From contig NZ_JAPHOV010000001.1 in NCBI RefSeq assembly GCF_026191185.1, positions 3,134,501-3,198,500 on the forward strand: a DNA stretch of 64,000 bases, written 5' to 3'. Positions 29,760-39,456 of the stretch are shown piece by piece. This DNA comes from Legionella sp. PATHC032. Lineage in GTDB: Bacteria > Pseudomonadota > Gammaproteobacteria > Legionellales > Legionellaceae. Under the pieces are notes generated by a model. That model was not told where the DNA came from. It saw only the letters and a list, made by a program, of their open reading frames with translations, and searched no databases. Made by a program: the position numbers and the translations under genes. The stretch's first letter is position 1. Every line of letters starts with the position of its first letter.

Positions 29760-32700
29760 TTAGAACCTGGTACTATTGACATTCACCAAAGGCGTTTCAT
29801 TTTCTGGAGACTCCATAGGTGTCGCGACAGGCTCTGGACCCTTGATGTTTTGCAGCCTTTGTTTAAATGAAGAAACTAAGGTTTCATTTTCGCTTTTAAT
29901 ATTAAATAATTTGGATATTAGGGTTTTAAAGAAACTCACCAGGAAATTGTCCGAATTTTTAAGTAGCACATCTTTACATTGTTCACTTAGGCCGTGAGCT
30001 TTCACTTCTGCCAAACGAATAGAAGGGTCTTTACTGGTTGTTTTTAGCATGTTTTCCATCTTTGATATTTCTTGAATTTTTTCATCTTTGATTTCTTTTG
30101 AAAAATTCTTATGACTAGTGACATGTTCCCTTATTTCAGTCAGTGAATCATATACACTGATCATCGTGTCATATTTTTCCAATTTACTCATAAAACCTTT
30201 CGCGTTTTTATTCTGCTCCTGCAAAAACCTGAGTGTCTCGTGCTCTGGTATTCGTTGTGTATTCATTAACTGAACTTGATGGGATCTTAATGCAGCCATT
30301 TTTTCTTCACGGCAGGGATTACCTTTCGGTTTCTTTTCTTCTACCTCAAGCAGGCTCTGTACTTCTTTTAGATGGGCATTTAATTGTTCGTAAGCTGCTT
30401 TTAACTCTTTATTCTTTTCAAAGACAGCCGGAGCATGGATTTTAAACTGGGCATCAATCCCTGTTTCTATGTCATCAATCGCTATTTCTTTGATTATTTC
30501 AGACTTTTTGGCGATAAAATCAGGCATGATTTGCTTCAAGAATACCTTCCCATAAGGACCGAGTTCGTTGTTCAATTGCTCGCTGATTTTAGTATTAATA
30601 TAATTAGTAAACACTTGTCCTTTAAATGCTTCGCCAATAAGAAAATTGCCTTTAGTTTTTGACAAAACTTCGGAGTTAGAATCATTTAATATCTGTACTG
30701 CCAAATTTAAACGCTCGGCCGCTTCTTTATGAGAATTTGAAAGGATATCCTGGACATCAGAAATCATTTGTAATTTGTCTTTTTTGGCTTGGGGTAAGTC
30801 ACTCCCATTCTCTATTGTTTCTTTTAAAGAATTGAGTACATCATAAATGCTGATTAATGCGTCATCGCTTTCCAGAGATTTCAGGGAGGCCTGAGTTTCT
30901 TCGTGCATTTTCTTAAGGAATTCCACTGTATTTTCTTTAGGAATACCATCCAAATCACTCAAACGATCCTTTAAAAAAGTCAACTTGACTATTTTTTCAT
31001 TTCGACAAGGGTTATCCCCAGTCTTTCTATTCTCCTCATCAAGTAATCTATTAATTTCCTTCAACGTATTATTTAAATCAACGTACGCTTCTTTTAATGA
31101 ATTATTATTAAGCAAAATTCCGGGAGTAATGGCATTGATTTTTGAGCTAATTTCAGCACCCATTTTGCTGTCAAACACAACATTTCCCAGTATTGCAGAT
31201 TGATGCAAATGAATTTCGGGACTTATTTTATCGATAAATAAACTCGTATAAACTCCCAATTCACCACGAAGTGAGTTTTTAATATCACTCTGAATATAAT
31301 TGTCAAATAAGAATTCTTTAAAAGCCTCTTTTTTGTTGTTGATAATGTCAGGGGCTATCCTGTCTATTGCTTTTGCAATTTCCTCTTCCATATCCTGATC
31401 AATAGTAATTTTGCCCAAAATCTCATTTTTTTTGTCGAGAAAATCCTTTTCAATGAATTGTAGAAACTGTTCGGCATGAGAACCAATTTTAGCTTCAAGG
31501 GCACTATTGACATTAGCATGGATGTAATTAAAAAATATTTTTTCTTTAAAGGCTTGTATTTTTTCTGGCCCGATTTCCAGCTCCTGTTTCCTCAGCAGAT
31601 CGATAAAGTAAACTATACGCTCTTCACATAGTTTTACCTTTAATCGTTTCGTATCATCCAAACCGGTAATCAATTCTTGAAGTTTACTTTCATCATTGAT
31701 AATTCTTTCTGCCGCCGCTTTAAAATCCTCCGGTGTTTGCAACTCTCTAAGAAAATAAGCGAGATCATATTGGTAATTTATTTTGATAAGATGAGGTTGT
31801 AGTTCTGCATAAAGCTGCAAAAATTGTTCTTTATTCTCTTCTTTTTCGAAATCGCCATCCAGATACAAATCCCTTAACTTATCAAAGGGGCTGGATGGGT
31901 TATTAATTTTATGACGTTCCTCGAAGACTCTGTCAATGGCCTGGAGTAATGAGTATTCACCATCTGTTTTGGAAATGTAATCCTCAGTAAATTCAGGATT
32001 AATTTTAGCGAGATAAGGTTGAATTTTTTTATATTCACTCGAAGCCTCTTCTTTTAACTCCTCCAATGTGCGCTCGTACAGATTCATGTGCACTCCATCT
32101 TCTATATCCTTCGCAATATGCTTTAAGCTGGCATACGGTTGATATAAAGTACTGAATTGCTCATGCTCTGTACCAAATATACTTTTTTTCCTATCAATTG
32201 CACTGGTATCTTCCTTGACACTTTCAAGGCGATCCATTTCTCTTGCCAAACGTTTTTGTGTGCTTGTTGTATCAATTAATAACTCCAAACCGGTTTGATC
32301 TTTTTCTAAAGATAAATTGACAATAAGAGAACTATAGAACTTTTCAAATCGCTCACTAACAGTACGAGAATACGTTCCGGGCTTTAACCCTAAATGAAAC
32401 TCCGCATTATCGGCAGCCGCCATTAAAATGGTGCCAAACTCTGCTTGAATTTCTTTTAAATGTCCCATTGTCAATTCTCGCCCCTCTTTGCCAATATCAG
32501 AAAGTTGCATCTGCAGTTTAGCGGCAGTACTCAAAATCTTTTTAACTGAACCGGGACCAAAGGATAATCCATTTAATCCTTCAACAAATGCTTTAACATT
32601 CGCATCTATTTCCTCTTTGGAAGGTTCTGGAGTGTCAGGTTCCGCTTTTAATTTATTGAGCTTGACTGGAATTTGATACAGGCTTTCTGCAATTAATTGT

Positions 32701-35700
32701 AAATAAGAAGTATCTTTAAGTGATGTACTTTGTTGAAGGGCATGTTCCTCATTCATAATTCTTTGCAAAGCACCACCGAAATCTTTTGCTGTTTTTAAAC
32801 CGTCTAGAAATTGAGTTTGATCATAAGTACTATCGACTTTATGGAGATACGGCTGAATTTCTTTGTATAGCTGTCGAAATTTTTCCTTGTTTTCCTCTTT
32901 TTCAAAATCCCCTTCTAAATGCAAATCCTTAAGTTTAGCAAAACTGCTTTCAGGATTATTAATGCGTTGGCGCATGGACATCACTTCATCAATAGCATTC
33001 AGTAGCGTCGATGATTCTTTATGTTTTGCTATAAAATTTTTATCAAATTTTGGATCAATGGACTTGAGAATAGGTTGTATTTTGTCATAATAACTAACCG
33101 CTTCCTCTTTGAGTTCGTCAAAAGAGGGTTTATATGGATTATTTTGATCTCGAAATTCATCACTAATACGCTTTAACAAAAGATAGGGTTGATAAACACT
33201 ATTAAATTCTTCATGTTTTGTGCCAAAAACTGCCTCATGAGGGTTAGTTGCACCAGTAATAACAGGAGTTACAGGACTTTCTGGCTTCTTAACCTTAGGT
33301 GCCGGTTCTTGCTTTAATGGCAGGTTACTAACAAGATCATTACAAAAATTATTGACAATAGTGCTTATGTTATTGGAGTATGAGCCAAACTTTTGACCTG
33401 AATGATACTCAGTATATTCTGCGGCCGCCCTGAATTGCGCACTCAATTCGGAATGAATATCCTTAAGTTTACCTAGTGTTACGTCAGGACTTTCCTTATC
33501 CAGATTGGAAAGCTGGGTTTCAAGTTTGGTCAAGGCATCCAGTATTTTTTTCGCAGAACCAGGGCCAAAGGACAAACCACTGATCCCCTTGGCGAATTCA
33601 CCAATTTGATTTTTTATTTTTTCCCTGGCTGAATCTGAAATTTCCAGGTCACCACCAAAATTATCGATGGCTTCCTGAATTTTGACCAATTGCTCACTAA
33701 TTAATTGCTGGTCTGTTTTAGGCTTAACGCCCTTTGACAAACCGGATTCTACAACCGCTTGTTGTTTCTTCCATGCAGTAATAATATTTTGCTTGGGAGG
33801 CTCTTGTTTTTCTGTGGTTTTTAAATAATCACCTATGAGTGGCATACCCTCTAATGGTTTTAGTAAATCCAAACCTTCCTGGATAATTGCCTTTAATCCT
33901 GGATTATTTCCTGCCTCCATAACATAGTACTTACTGAAACAGATATTCATAACCAGAGCATTAAACGTGGTCATGACAAATCGCGTACGGTGATAAATGT
34001 TATTGGGGTCACCATAGTCATTTAACGACTCCAGCTTTTCCAAGCCATTCTTCATATAATGCATGGAATTTATTAATTGCTTGTACATGGCGACTTCAGG
34101 GCTGTCTTTATGAAACTCGAGATAAGGTATTTTATCAAAATCAAGCGTTTCTCCATTTGATGAGAGCTGTTTCCATACCTCAGGAGAAAGATTGTCCTTA
34201 AGATAAGTCTGAAATTTTTTATTGAAAAAATCATCAACAGACTTGGATAACTTCAATTTGCTCATCTGCCCAAAGAGCGTTTGTTTCTCAAGTTCTGCCC
34301 CCTTCGCTACCAAGGGAGTTTTTGCATATTGTTCTTCTCGGGCTTCTTCCTCCTTATCCAGCAAAGTCGTTTTATCCTGATTTAAATCACTAATTTTCTC
34401 ATTTAAATAGTCATTAATACCTGATTTAAGAGATACCAGATCGGTAAGACGAAGGGGAGGATCCGTTGGTTTTGAACTGGTTAGGCTGCTTACAAGGCGA
34501 GTATTAATGTCATCGTGCTTCAACGCCAATAATTGTGGTTGAAATGTTTTATAAGCCTTACGGAGAAATTCTTTATCAGATTCAGCCAGAGAATCAAACG
34601 ATGGATTCTCATGGGGATACTTTTCCTGGATATAGTTAAAAAACTCCGCCACTCCCTTCTGTGCTCTTTCAAGTTCTAAAATTTGGTTAGATACTGCAAT
34701 AACTTTCTTATGGTAATACTCAACCGGTTTATCGTCCTCCAAAGTAAATTTTAATGGTTCAAACGGTTGAACCCGAGTAGTCAGATTAGTTTTTTTATTA
34801 TTCATTGAATAAGCTGTCTCTTCTGAGTGACTCATTGTTTTTTCAATGAGCTTTGCTTTAAACTCAGATTGAGCAAGGCTTTGCTGAATACTGGATAGCA
34901 CTGATTCCTTACAGGATAATACCTGCTTAAAATGATCGGAACTCCATAATTGCTTATAATCGGAACTGTATAATCTGGAAACGATATTGCTGCCGGTAGG
35001 TTGGGTGAGCGCATCTACAACCAGTTTGTCAATATCTGGATATAATGCCGCAAAATGTGGCTGAATCTGTTTGTATTCTTTGATTAAAGCGTCCTTTTCA
35101 CTCTGGCTGATGTTGGCCAAACTCCACTTGGACCATGCTTTGTGAATGCTATTGTACGAGCCGATTTTATCAAAGAAACGATTAGCCGCCGCAAGTACAC
35201 TTTTGTCTTCAGAACCAAGTCTGGCTTCATTAAGTCGACTTTCCTGATTAGATCTTCTTTTCTGAATAAATACATCGTCCATCAAAACACCTAAATCAGG
35301 TGCAGGCGTTAACTTTGGTCCTACATCCAGTTTTTTGCTGTCTCCGGCGAGAAAGCGAACGATTTTCCCCCCTATTGAATCAGAATAATCCGAAACAGTA
35401 TCAAGCACTCCCGCTGCCTTGGCAATAGTATCAACTTGTTCTGCCAGCTGCGTATAGTATTTATTCATTTGTTCAAGAGCGGGATCGGTCAGCAAACCTG
35501 GTTTTAACCCCATACTCTCTTCAACCATTTCCAGCTCTGAAATCAATTGTGGTAAAATGTTGTGTTTAATGTCTTCAAGTTTTGCAACAGCATCCAAATA
35601 AGCTTGTTTTGTCAGAGGAGCTCCGGCATTAACCAAATCAGTACTATGGGCAATTAATCTTTTCACTATTGAAAGATAGCTTGGGATTGCTGATAGCCCA

Positions 35701-36437
35701 CTCTTGGAATTGAGTTGTTCAAAATAATATTTTGTTTCATTTGCTTTTTTTATCATTGCGGCTTGATAGTCTTCAGCACTGGTAATTGATTTGGTAGCAA
35801 TCCCCGATGCCCCAGTAGCGATTAATTTTTGTAACTCCTCGAAGTAATGAGGCAATTCAAAAATGAGTTTACTGAGTTTTCCCAGACTTTCGGACTCGGT
35901 TGGCTTTTCAGTGGGAAGCATATTGACTACACCAGCAAGTACCGCCCCTGCACTCTCCTCTGGATGCTCCGGAGCAAATTTCCCTAATGCCTTACTGGCT
36001 AAAGCCATTTGTGGTAATAATTTTTGGATGTGTGGGCCTACGATATCCTGTATGTCTGAATTGCTGTGATTAATTAGTTGAAGAGCCGCGTAAATTTCAT
36101 GCACTGCTTTATAGCTGACCATGACCGCATCTTTAACGATCATGGGAGTGTACCTATCGCGGCTAATATCAATATTTTCAATGGCTCGAAAGGACTTTTC
36201 AGCATTTTCCAGAGCATTAAGCAATTTTTTCAGAACAGCGACCTGGGTAGGATCGGTTGTATTAACTTTGAAAGGAACATTGGGGTTATCTCGTTCAAAA
36301 TAAGCCGCCAACTCCTCAGAAAAATGGGTTTTATCGGTAATCGACTTTAACAAACCATTTTTTATTGTTTTACAAGTATCAGCTATTTTTAAATCTTCTT
36401 TTAAATAGATGATATAGGTTTCAATGGTTCTTTTCAT
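29760..36437 (-). CDS. sidH: SidH, very large Dot/Icm effector
   Basis: A 2225-residue effector recognised as SidH (lpg2829 by recall), a relative of SdhA. In infected cells it is ubiquitinated by LubX and degraded by the host proteasome. Its own role is not well defined. The sequence is almost wholly helical and coiled-coil-like, without enzymatic motifs. Two tiers of internal duplication are visible. One is a tandem pair of about 300-residue units (about 936-1236 and 1272-1586). The other is three copies of a 67-residue motif (near 1631, 1706 and 1939). A short hydrophobic stretch (SFFKTLISKLF) lies near the C-terminus, followed by a polar tail with several Glu residues. It lies 120 bases downstream of lubX on the same strand. 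The ribosome site is weak. Confidence 0.93.
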   Translation of the reverse strand: MKRTIETYIIYLKEDLKIADTCKTIKNGLLKSITDKTHFSEELAAYFERDNPNVPFKVNTTDPTQVAVLKKLLNALENAEKSFRAIENIDISRDRYTPMIVKDAVMVSYKAVHEIYAALQLINHSNSDIQDIVGPHIQKLLPQMALASKALGKFAPEHPEESAGAVLAGVVNMLPTEKPTESESLGKLSKLIFELPHYFEELQKLIATGASGIATKSITSAEDYQAAMIKKANETKYYFEQLNSKSGLSAIPSYLSIVKRLIAHSTDLVNAGAPLTKQAYLDAVAKLEDIKHNILPQLISELEMVEESMGLKPGLLTDPALEQMNKYYTQLAEQVDTIAKAAGVLDTVSDYSDSIGGKIVRFLAGDSKKLDVGPKLTPAPDLGVLMDDVFIQKRRSNQESRLNEARLGSEDKSVLAAANRFFDKIGSYNSIHKAWSKWSLANISQSEKDALIKEYKQIQPHFAALYPDIDKLVVDALTQPTGSNIVSRLYSSDYKQLWSSDHFKQVLSCKESVLSSIQQSLAQSEFKAKLIEKTMSHSEETAYSMNNKKTNLTTRVQPFEPLKFTLEDDKPVEYYHKKVIAVSNQILELERAQKGVAEFFNYIQEKYPHENPSFDSLAESDKEFLRKAYKTFQPQLLALKHDDINTRLVSSLTSSKPTDPPLRLTDLVSLKSGINDYLNEKISDLNQDKTTLLDKEEEAREEQYAKTPLVAKGAELEKQTLFGQMSKLKLSKSVDDFFNKKFQTYLKDNLSPEVWKQLSSNGETLDFDKIPYLEFHKDSPEVAMYKQLINSMHYMKNGLEKLESLNDYGDPNNIYHRTRFVMTTFNALVMNICFSKYYVMEAGNNPGLKAIIQEGLDLLKPLEGMPLIGDYLKTTEKQEPPKQNIITAWKKQQAVVESGLSKGVKPKTDQQLISEQLVKIQEAIDNFGGDLEISDSAREKIKNQIGEFAKGISGLSFGPGSAKKILDALTKLETQLSNLDKESPDVTLGKLKDIHSELSAQFRAAAEYTEYHSGQKFGSYSNNISTIVNNFCNDLVSNLPLKQEPAPKVKKPESPVTPVITGATNPHEAVFGTKHEEFNSVYQPYLLLKRISDEFRDQNNPYKPSFDELKEEAVSYYDKIQPILKSIDPKFDKNFIAKHKESSTLLNAIDEVMSMRQRINNPESSFAKLKDLHLEGDFEKEENKEKFRQLYKEIQPYLHKVDSTYDQTQFLDGLKTAKDFGGALQRIMNEEHALQQSTSLKDTSYLQLIAESLYQIPVKLNKLKAEPDTPEPSKEEIDANVKAFVEGLNGLSFGPGSVKKILSTAAKLQMQLSDIGKEGRELTMGHLKEIQAEFGTILMAAADNAEFHLGLKPGTYSRTVSERFEKFYSSLIVNLSLEKDQTGLELLIDTTSTQKRLAREMDRLESVKEDTSAIDRKKSIFGTEHEQFSTLYQPYASLKHIAKDIEDGVHMNLYERTLEELKEEASSEYKKIQPYLAKINPEFTEDYISKTDGEYSLLQAIDRVFEERHKINNPSSPFDKLRDLYLDGDFEKEENKEQFLQLYAELQPHLIKINYQYDLAYFLRELQTPEDFKAAAERIINDESKLQELITGLDDTKRLKVKLCEERIVYFIDLLRKQELEIGPEKIQAFKEKIFFNYIHANVNSALEAKIGSHAEQFLQFIEKDFLDKKNEILGKITIDQDMEEEIAKAIDRIAPDIINNKKEAFKEFLFDNYIQSDIKNSLRGELGVYTSLFIDKISPEIHLHQSAILGNVVFDSKMGAEISSKINAITPGILLNNNSLKEAYVDLNNTLKEINRLLDEENRKTGDNPCRNEKIVKLTFLKDRLSDLDGIPKENTVEFLKKMHEETQASLKSLESDDALISIYDVLNSLKETIENGSDLPQAKKDKLQMISDVQDILSNSHKEAAERLNLAVQILNDSNSEVLSKTKGNFLIGEAFKGQVFTNYINTKISEQLNNELGPYGKVFLKQIMPDFIAKKSEIIKEIAIDDIETGIDAQFKIHAPAVFEKNKELKAAYEQLNAHLKEVQSLLEVEEKKPKGNPCREEKMAALRSHQVQLMNTQRIPEHETLRFLQEQNKNAKGFMSKLEKYDTMISVYDSLTEIREHVTSHKNFSKEIKDEKIQEISKMENMLKTTSKDPSIRLAEVKAHGLSEQCKDVLLKNSDNFLVSFFKTLISKLFNIKSENETLVSSFKQRLQNIKGPEPVATPMESPENETPLVNVNSTRF
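30420..31545 (-). repeat. three copies of a 67-residue motif within sidH
   Basis: Copies lie at about 31345-31545, 31115-31317 and 30420-30620. Each begins with F.NYI and then I...L....G....F...I, a Lys-rich stretch and an acidic ID or FD step. Each ends in an AP or TPG..F-like segment. The first two are adjacent. The third lies about 500 bases downstream and is followed by a copy of the segment containing NPCR.EK that also follows the second copy. Confidence 0.6.
31680..33630 (-). repeat. tandem duplication of about 0.9-1.0 kb within sidH
   Basis: Two units (about 32730-33630 and 31680-32620) share the blocks GLSFGPGS.KKIL, FGT.HE.F..LYQPY or VYQPY, KIQP.L, INNP.S.F.KL.DL and GDFEKEENKE in the same order. 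The two are diverged but clearly collinear. Confidence 0.75.
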
Positions 36438-36557
36438 GCCACATCAACCAGAAAATGATCAATTTATATTATTAATATAGTTGATTCACTCCCGTATAGT
36501 GGCTTTTTCTCTCAAAATTTACTTCAACTTGCGTTAATATTGCGCAAAAACGAGACT

Positions 36558-37280
36558 TTAGTACGTCATACCAGATGATATCGTTTCTTTTTTCTCCTCA
36601 GTTCCCCATAACCATGAGGTGAGAAAATTTAAGCTAAAAAAGCCAAAACCACTGCTTACAGTAGGTTGCATTTGATTTTTTTGCATTTCGCGTTTACGGT
36701 AAAAATTATAAACTTTTATCTGTTGATAGAGCTCATCAAACACCACTACATCATCAATGGACAATCGTTTGCCTGTTTCATCTTTATTCCCTGTTGCGAT
36801 AAGAAATTTACTCAATGCTTCTTGATCATATACTTTTCCTTGTGCAGTAATGACAGGTGTTTTGATAAGCGTTTTACTTATTAGGCAAAGAAATATGTCT
36901 GGGATTTCAGTGTATTCTTTTTGGCGTGCGGCAACCCGAGCATTTTGCACTAATCTGTTTTTTAATTTTTCATAGTTCGTTTGTGTTTCAATAAATCTAT
37001 TGACGATGTTCAATAACTCAGGGAATGATTGCAAATCTTTAGCCGTTAAGGGTTTACGGCTCTGTGGATCTTCTTTTTTCGTTTCTAACCATTTTAAAAT
37101 AGAGGATTTATTATAAACAAAACCTTCTGGTGTGATCACAGGATCTTTCAGAAATCCACTGTCAATAGGACAAGTCAGCATTGTTGGCGTTGTTTCTGGA
37201 TGAGATGAATTGGCTTCTAATGCCGCTTCTCTTAAGTATTTACTTTTATGATCAATATCGAAAGGATTTCGTGTCGCCAT
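36558..37280 (-). CDS. lubX: LubX, double U-box E3 ubiquitin ligase effector
   Basis: A 240-residue Dot/Icm effector recognised as LubX (lpg2830, also LegU2). It is an E3 ligase that ubiquitinates the host kinase Clk1 through U-box 1 and binds SidH through U-box 2, sending SidH to the proteasome. U-box 1 spans about 33-100, with Ile39 in LTCPID. U-box 2 spans about 124-195, with Ile134 in FLCLIS. Both are the residues known from mutational work. The C-terminal 35 residues carry a hydrophobic patch (FGFFSLNFLTSWLW) and then an acidic tail. It is slightly shorter than the 246 residues I recall for Philadelphia-1. GAGGTG precedes the ATG. Confidence 0.95.
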   Translation of the reverse strand: MATRNPFDIDHKSKYLREAALEANSSHPETTPTMLTCPIDSGFLKDPVITPEGFVYNKSSILKWLETKKEDPQSRKPLTAKDLQSFPELLNIVNRFIETQTNYEKLKNRLVQNARVAARQKEYTEIPDIFLCLISKTLIKTPVITAQGKVYDQEALSKFLIATGNKDETGKRLSIDDVVVFDELYQQIKVYNFYRKREMQKNQMQPTVSSGFGFFSLNFLTSWLWGTEEKKETISSGMTY

Positions 37281-37307
37281 TTCTGCACCTCAACTAAATG
37301 AGTCAAT

Positions 37308-37336
37308 ATTTTACCATTAGATTTATTTTTATTCAA
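37308..37336 (-). promoter_or_regulatory. putative lubX promoter
   Basis: On the minus strand TTGAAT (37336-37331) and TAAAAT (37313-37308) are separated by exactly 17 bases. The ATG lies about 20 bases after the expected start of transcription. It would drive lubX and possibly sidH. Confidence 0.6.
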
Positions 37337-37537
37337 TTGATTTGTTTTTAGGCGAGCAACTCCTTCATTATTTGTACTTTCACTGATAGAGATAACCCTA
37401 TCTCAATCTGCCCGTAAAAAACTACATGCTTATATTGGTTCGTACGTTTTCAATCAAGTGATCACATAATTGATCGCTCGACAAGCATAAAGTAAAAATT
37501 AACTACTATAATAAAACTATAAGAAATTAAATTCTGT

Positions 37538-39403
37538 TTGAGACTTGCTGTAATTATGACAAAAAACCGCAAATTAAAAAGGAATTTACTGGAAATATCA
37601 AAGACTGACACAGGACAATATTCTGTTAGTGCGCCTGAGCATAAAGGTTTGGTGCTCAGTGGTGGCGGAGCGAAAGGCATATCCTATTTGGGCATGATAC
37701 AAGCGTTACAAGAGCGAGGAAAAATAAAAAATCTGACCCATGTCAGCGGGGCATCTGCTGGAGCAATGACTGCAAGTATATTAGCCATTGGCATGGATAT
37801 TAAAGACATCAAAAAACTGATTGAAGGATTAGATATCACCAAGCTATTAGATAATAGTGGTGTTGGTTTTCGAGCGCGAGGGGATCGCTTTCGTAACGTT
37901 CTGGATGTTATTTACATGATGCAGATGAAAGAGCATTTAGAAAGCGTACAGCAACCCATTCCTACAGAACAACAAATGAATTATGGCCTGCTTAAACAAA
38001 AAATAGCTCTATATGAAGACAAGTTATCAAGAGCAGGAATTGTGATAAATAATGTAGACGACATTATCAACTTGACAAAATCAGTAAAAGATCTGGAAAA
38101 ATTTGATAAAGCACTTAATAGTATTCCTACTGAGTTGAAAGGTGCCAAAGGAGAGCAGCTTGAAAATCCTCGCATAACTCTTGGCGACTTGGGCCGTTTA
38201 AGAGAATTGTTGCCTGAGGAAAATAAACACCTTATTAAAAATTTGTCTGTAGTAGTAACTAATCAAACAAAACATGAGTTGGAACGCTACAGTGAAGACA
38301 CAACCCCTCAACAATCTATAGCACAAGTTGTCCAGTGGTCTGGGGCCCATCCAGTACTTTTCGTACCTGGCAGAAATGCCAAAGGAGAATACATCGCTGA
38401 TGGAGGTATTCTGGACAATATGCCGGAAATTGAAGGGCTTGACAGAGAAGAGGTACTTTGTGTCAAAGCAGAAGCAGGCACCGCATTTGAAGCCCGTGTT
38501 AATAAAGCCAAACAAAGTGCTATGGAAGCGATTAGCTGGTTTAAGGCACGCATGGATTCTTTGGTTGAGGCTACAATAGGTGGAAAATGGCTTCATGCCA
38601 GTTCGTCCGTGTTAAATCGCGAAAAAGTCTATTATAACATTGACAATATGATTTACATTAATACAGGTGAAGTCACAACCACAAACACTTCTCCAACCTC
38701 AGAACAAAAAGCGCGCGCAGTAAAAAATGGCTACGATCACACAATGCAATTACTGGATTCCCACAAGCAAACATTTAACCATCCATTAATGGCAATACTT
38801 TATATCGGGCATGACAAATTAAAAGACGCTTTGATTGATGAAAAATCAGAGGAGGAGATTTTTGAGGCCTCAGCACATGCGCAAGCTATTCTGCATCTTC
38901 AGGAACAAATCGTCAAAGAAATGAATGATGGCGATTACAGTAGCGTGAAAAATTATTTAGATCAAATTGAAGGCATTATCACAGTCGATGCCAAAATGGA
39001 TGATATCCAGGCAGAGAAAGCCTTTGCCCTATGTATTAAACAAGTTAATTTTTTAAGTGAAGGAAAACTGGAGAATTACTTGAATAAAGTCGAGGCAGAA
39101 GCTAAAGCCGCTGCGGAGCCTAGCTGGGCCACAAAGATATTGAATCTTCTTTGGGCACCAATTGAATGGGTTATTTCCCTGTTCAAAGGCCCTGCCCAAG
39201 ACTTTAAAGTTGAGGTCCAGCCTGAACCGGTTAAGGCGTCTACCACTGAAAATCAGGAAACTGTCTCTAATGAAAAGGATATCAATCCTACCGTAGAGTA
39301 TAGAAAAAGCATGGCAGAAGGAAGGATAAAGCATACTGATCCATCCCCATCCTTGCAAGAAAAAGAAAATGTTGGTCTTTCAGCTACATTTGGCAGCCAT
39401 TAA
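37538..39403 (+). CDS. vipD: VipD, patatin-like phospholipase effector
   Basis: VipD (lpg2831 by recall) is a Dot/Icm effector with phospholipase A1 activity that is switched on by host Rab5 or Rab22 and disrupts endosomes. The N-terminal patatin domain has the glycine loop SGGGAKG near 41-47, the nucleophile in GASAG at Ser73, and DGG at Asp288, in agreement with the published dyad. The C-terminal half is the helical Rab-binding region. The 621-residue length requires the TTG start at 37538. An ATG six codons on (37556) is the alternative, and neither has a strong ribosome site. It is divergent from lubX. TATAAT at 37507-37512 may be its -10. Confidence 0.95.
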   Translation: MRLAVIMTKNRKLKRNLLEISKTDTGQYSVSAPEHKGLVLSGGGAKGISYLGMIQALQERGKIKNLTHVSGASAGAMTASILAIGMDIKDIKKLIEGLDITKLLDNSGVGFRARGDRFRNVLDVIYMMQMKEHLESVQQPIPTEQQMNYGLLKQKIALYEDKLSRAGIVINNVDDIINLTKSVKDLEKFDKALNSIPTELKGAKGEQLENPRITLGDLGRLRELLPEENKHLIKNLSVVVTNQTKHELERYSEDTTPQQSIAQVVQWSGAHPVLFVPGRNAKGEYIADGGILDNMPEIEGLDREEVLCVKAEAGTAFEARVNKAKQSAMEAISWFKARMDSLVEATIGGKWLHASSSVLNREKVYYNIDNMIYINTGEVTTTNTSPTSEQKARAVKNGYDHTMQLLDSHKQTFNHPLMAILYIGHDKLKDALIDEKSEEEIFEASAHAQAILHLQEQIVKEMNDGDYSSVKNYLDQIEGIITVDAKMDDIQAEKAFALCIKQVNFLSEGKLENYLNKVEAEAKAAAEPSWATKILNLLWAPIEWVISLFKGPAQDFKVEVQPEPVKASTTENQETVSNEKDINPTVEYRKSMAEGRIKHTDPSPSLQEKENVGLSATFGSH

Positions 39404-39456
39404 CCATGCTCAGCAAACAGGTTGGGTAAGAGAATCATTCTGGGAGATTTTAATAT

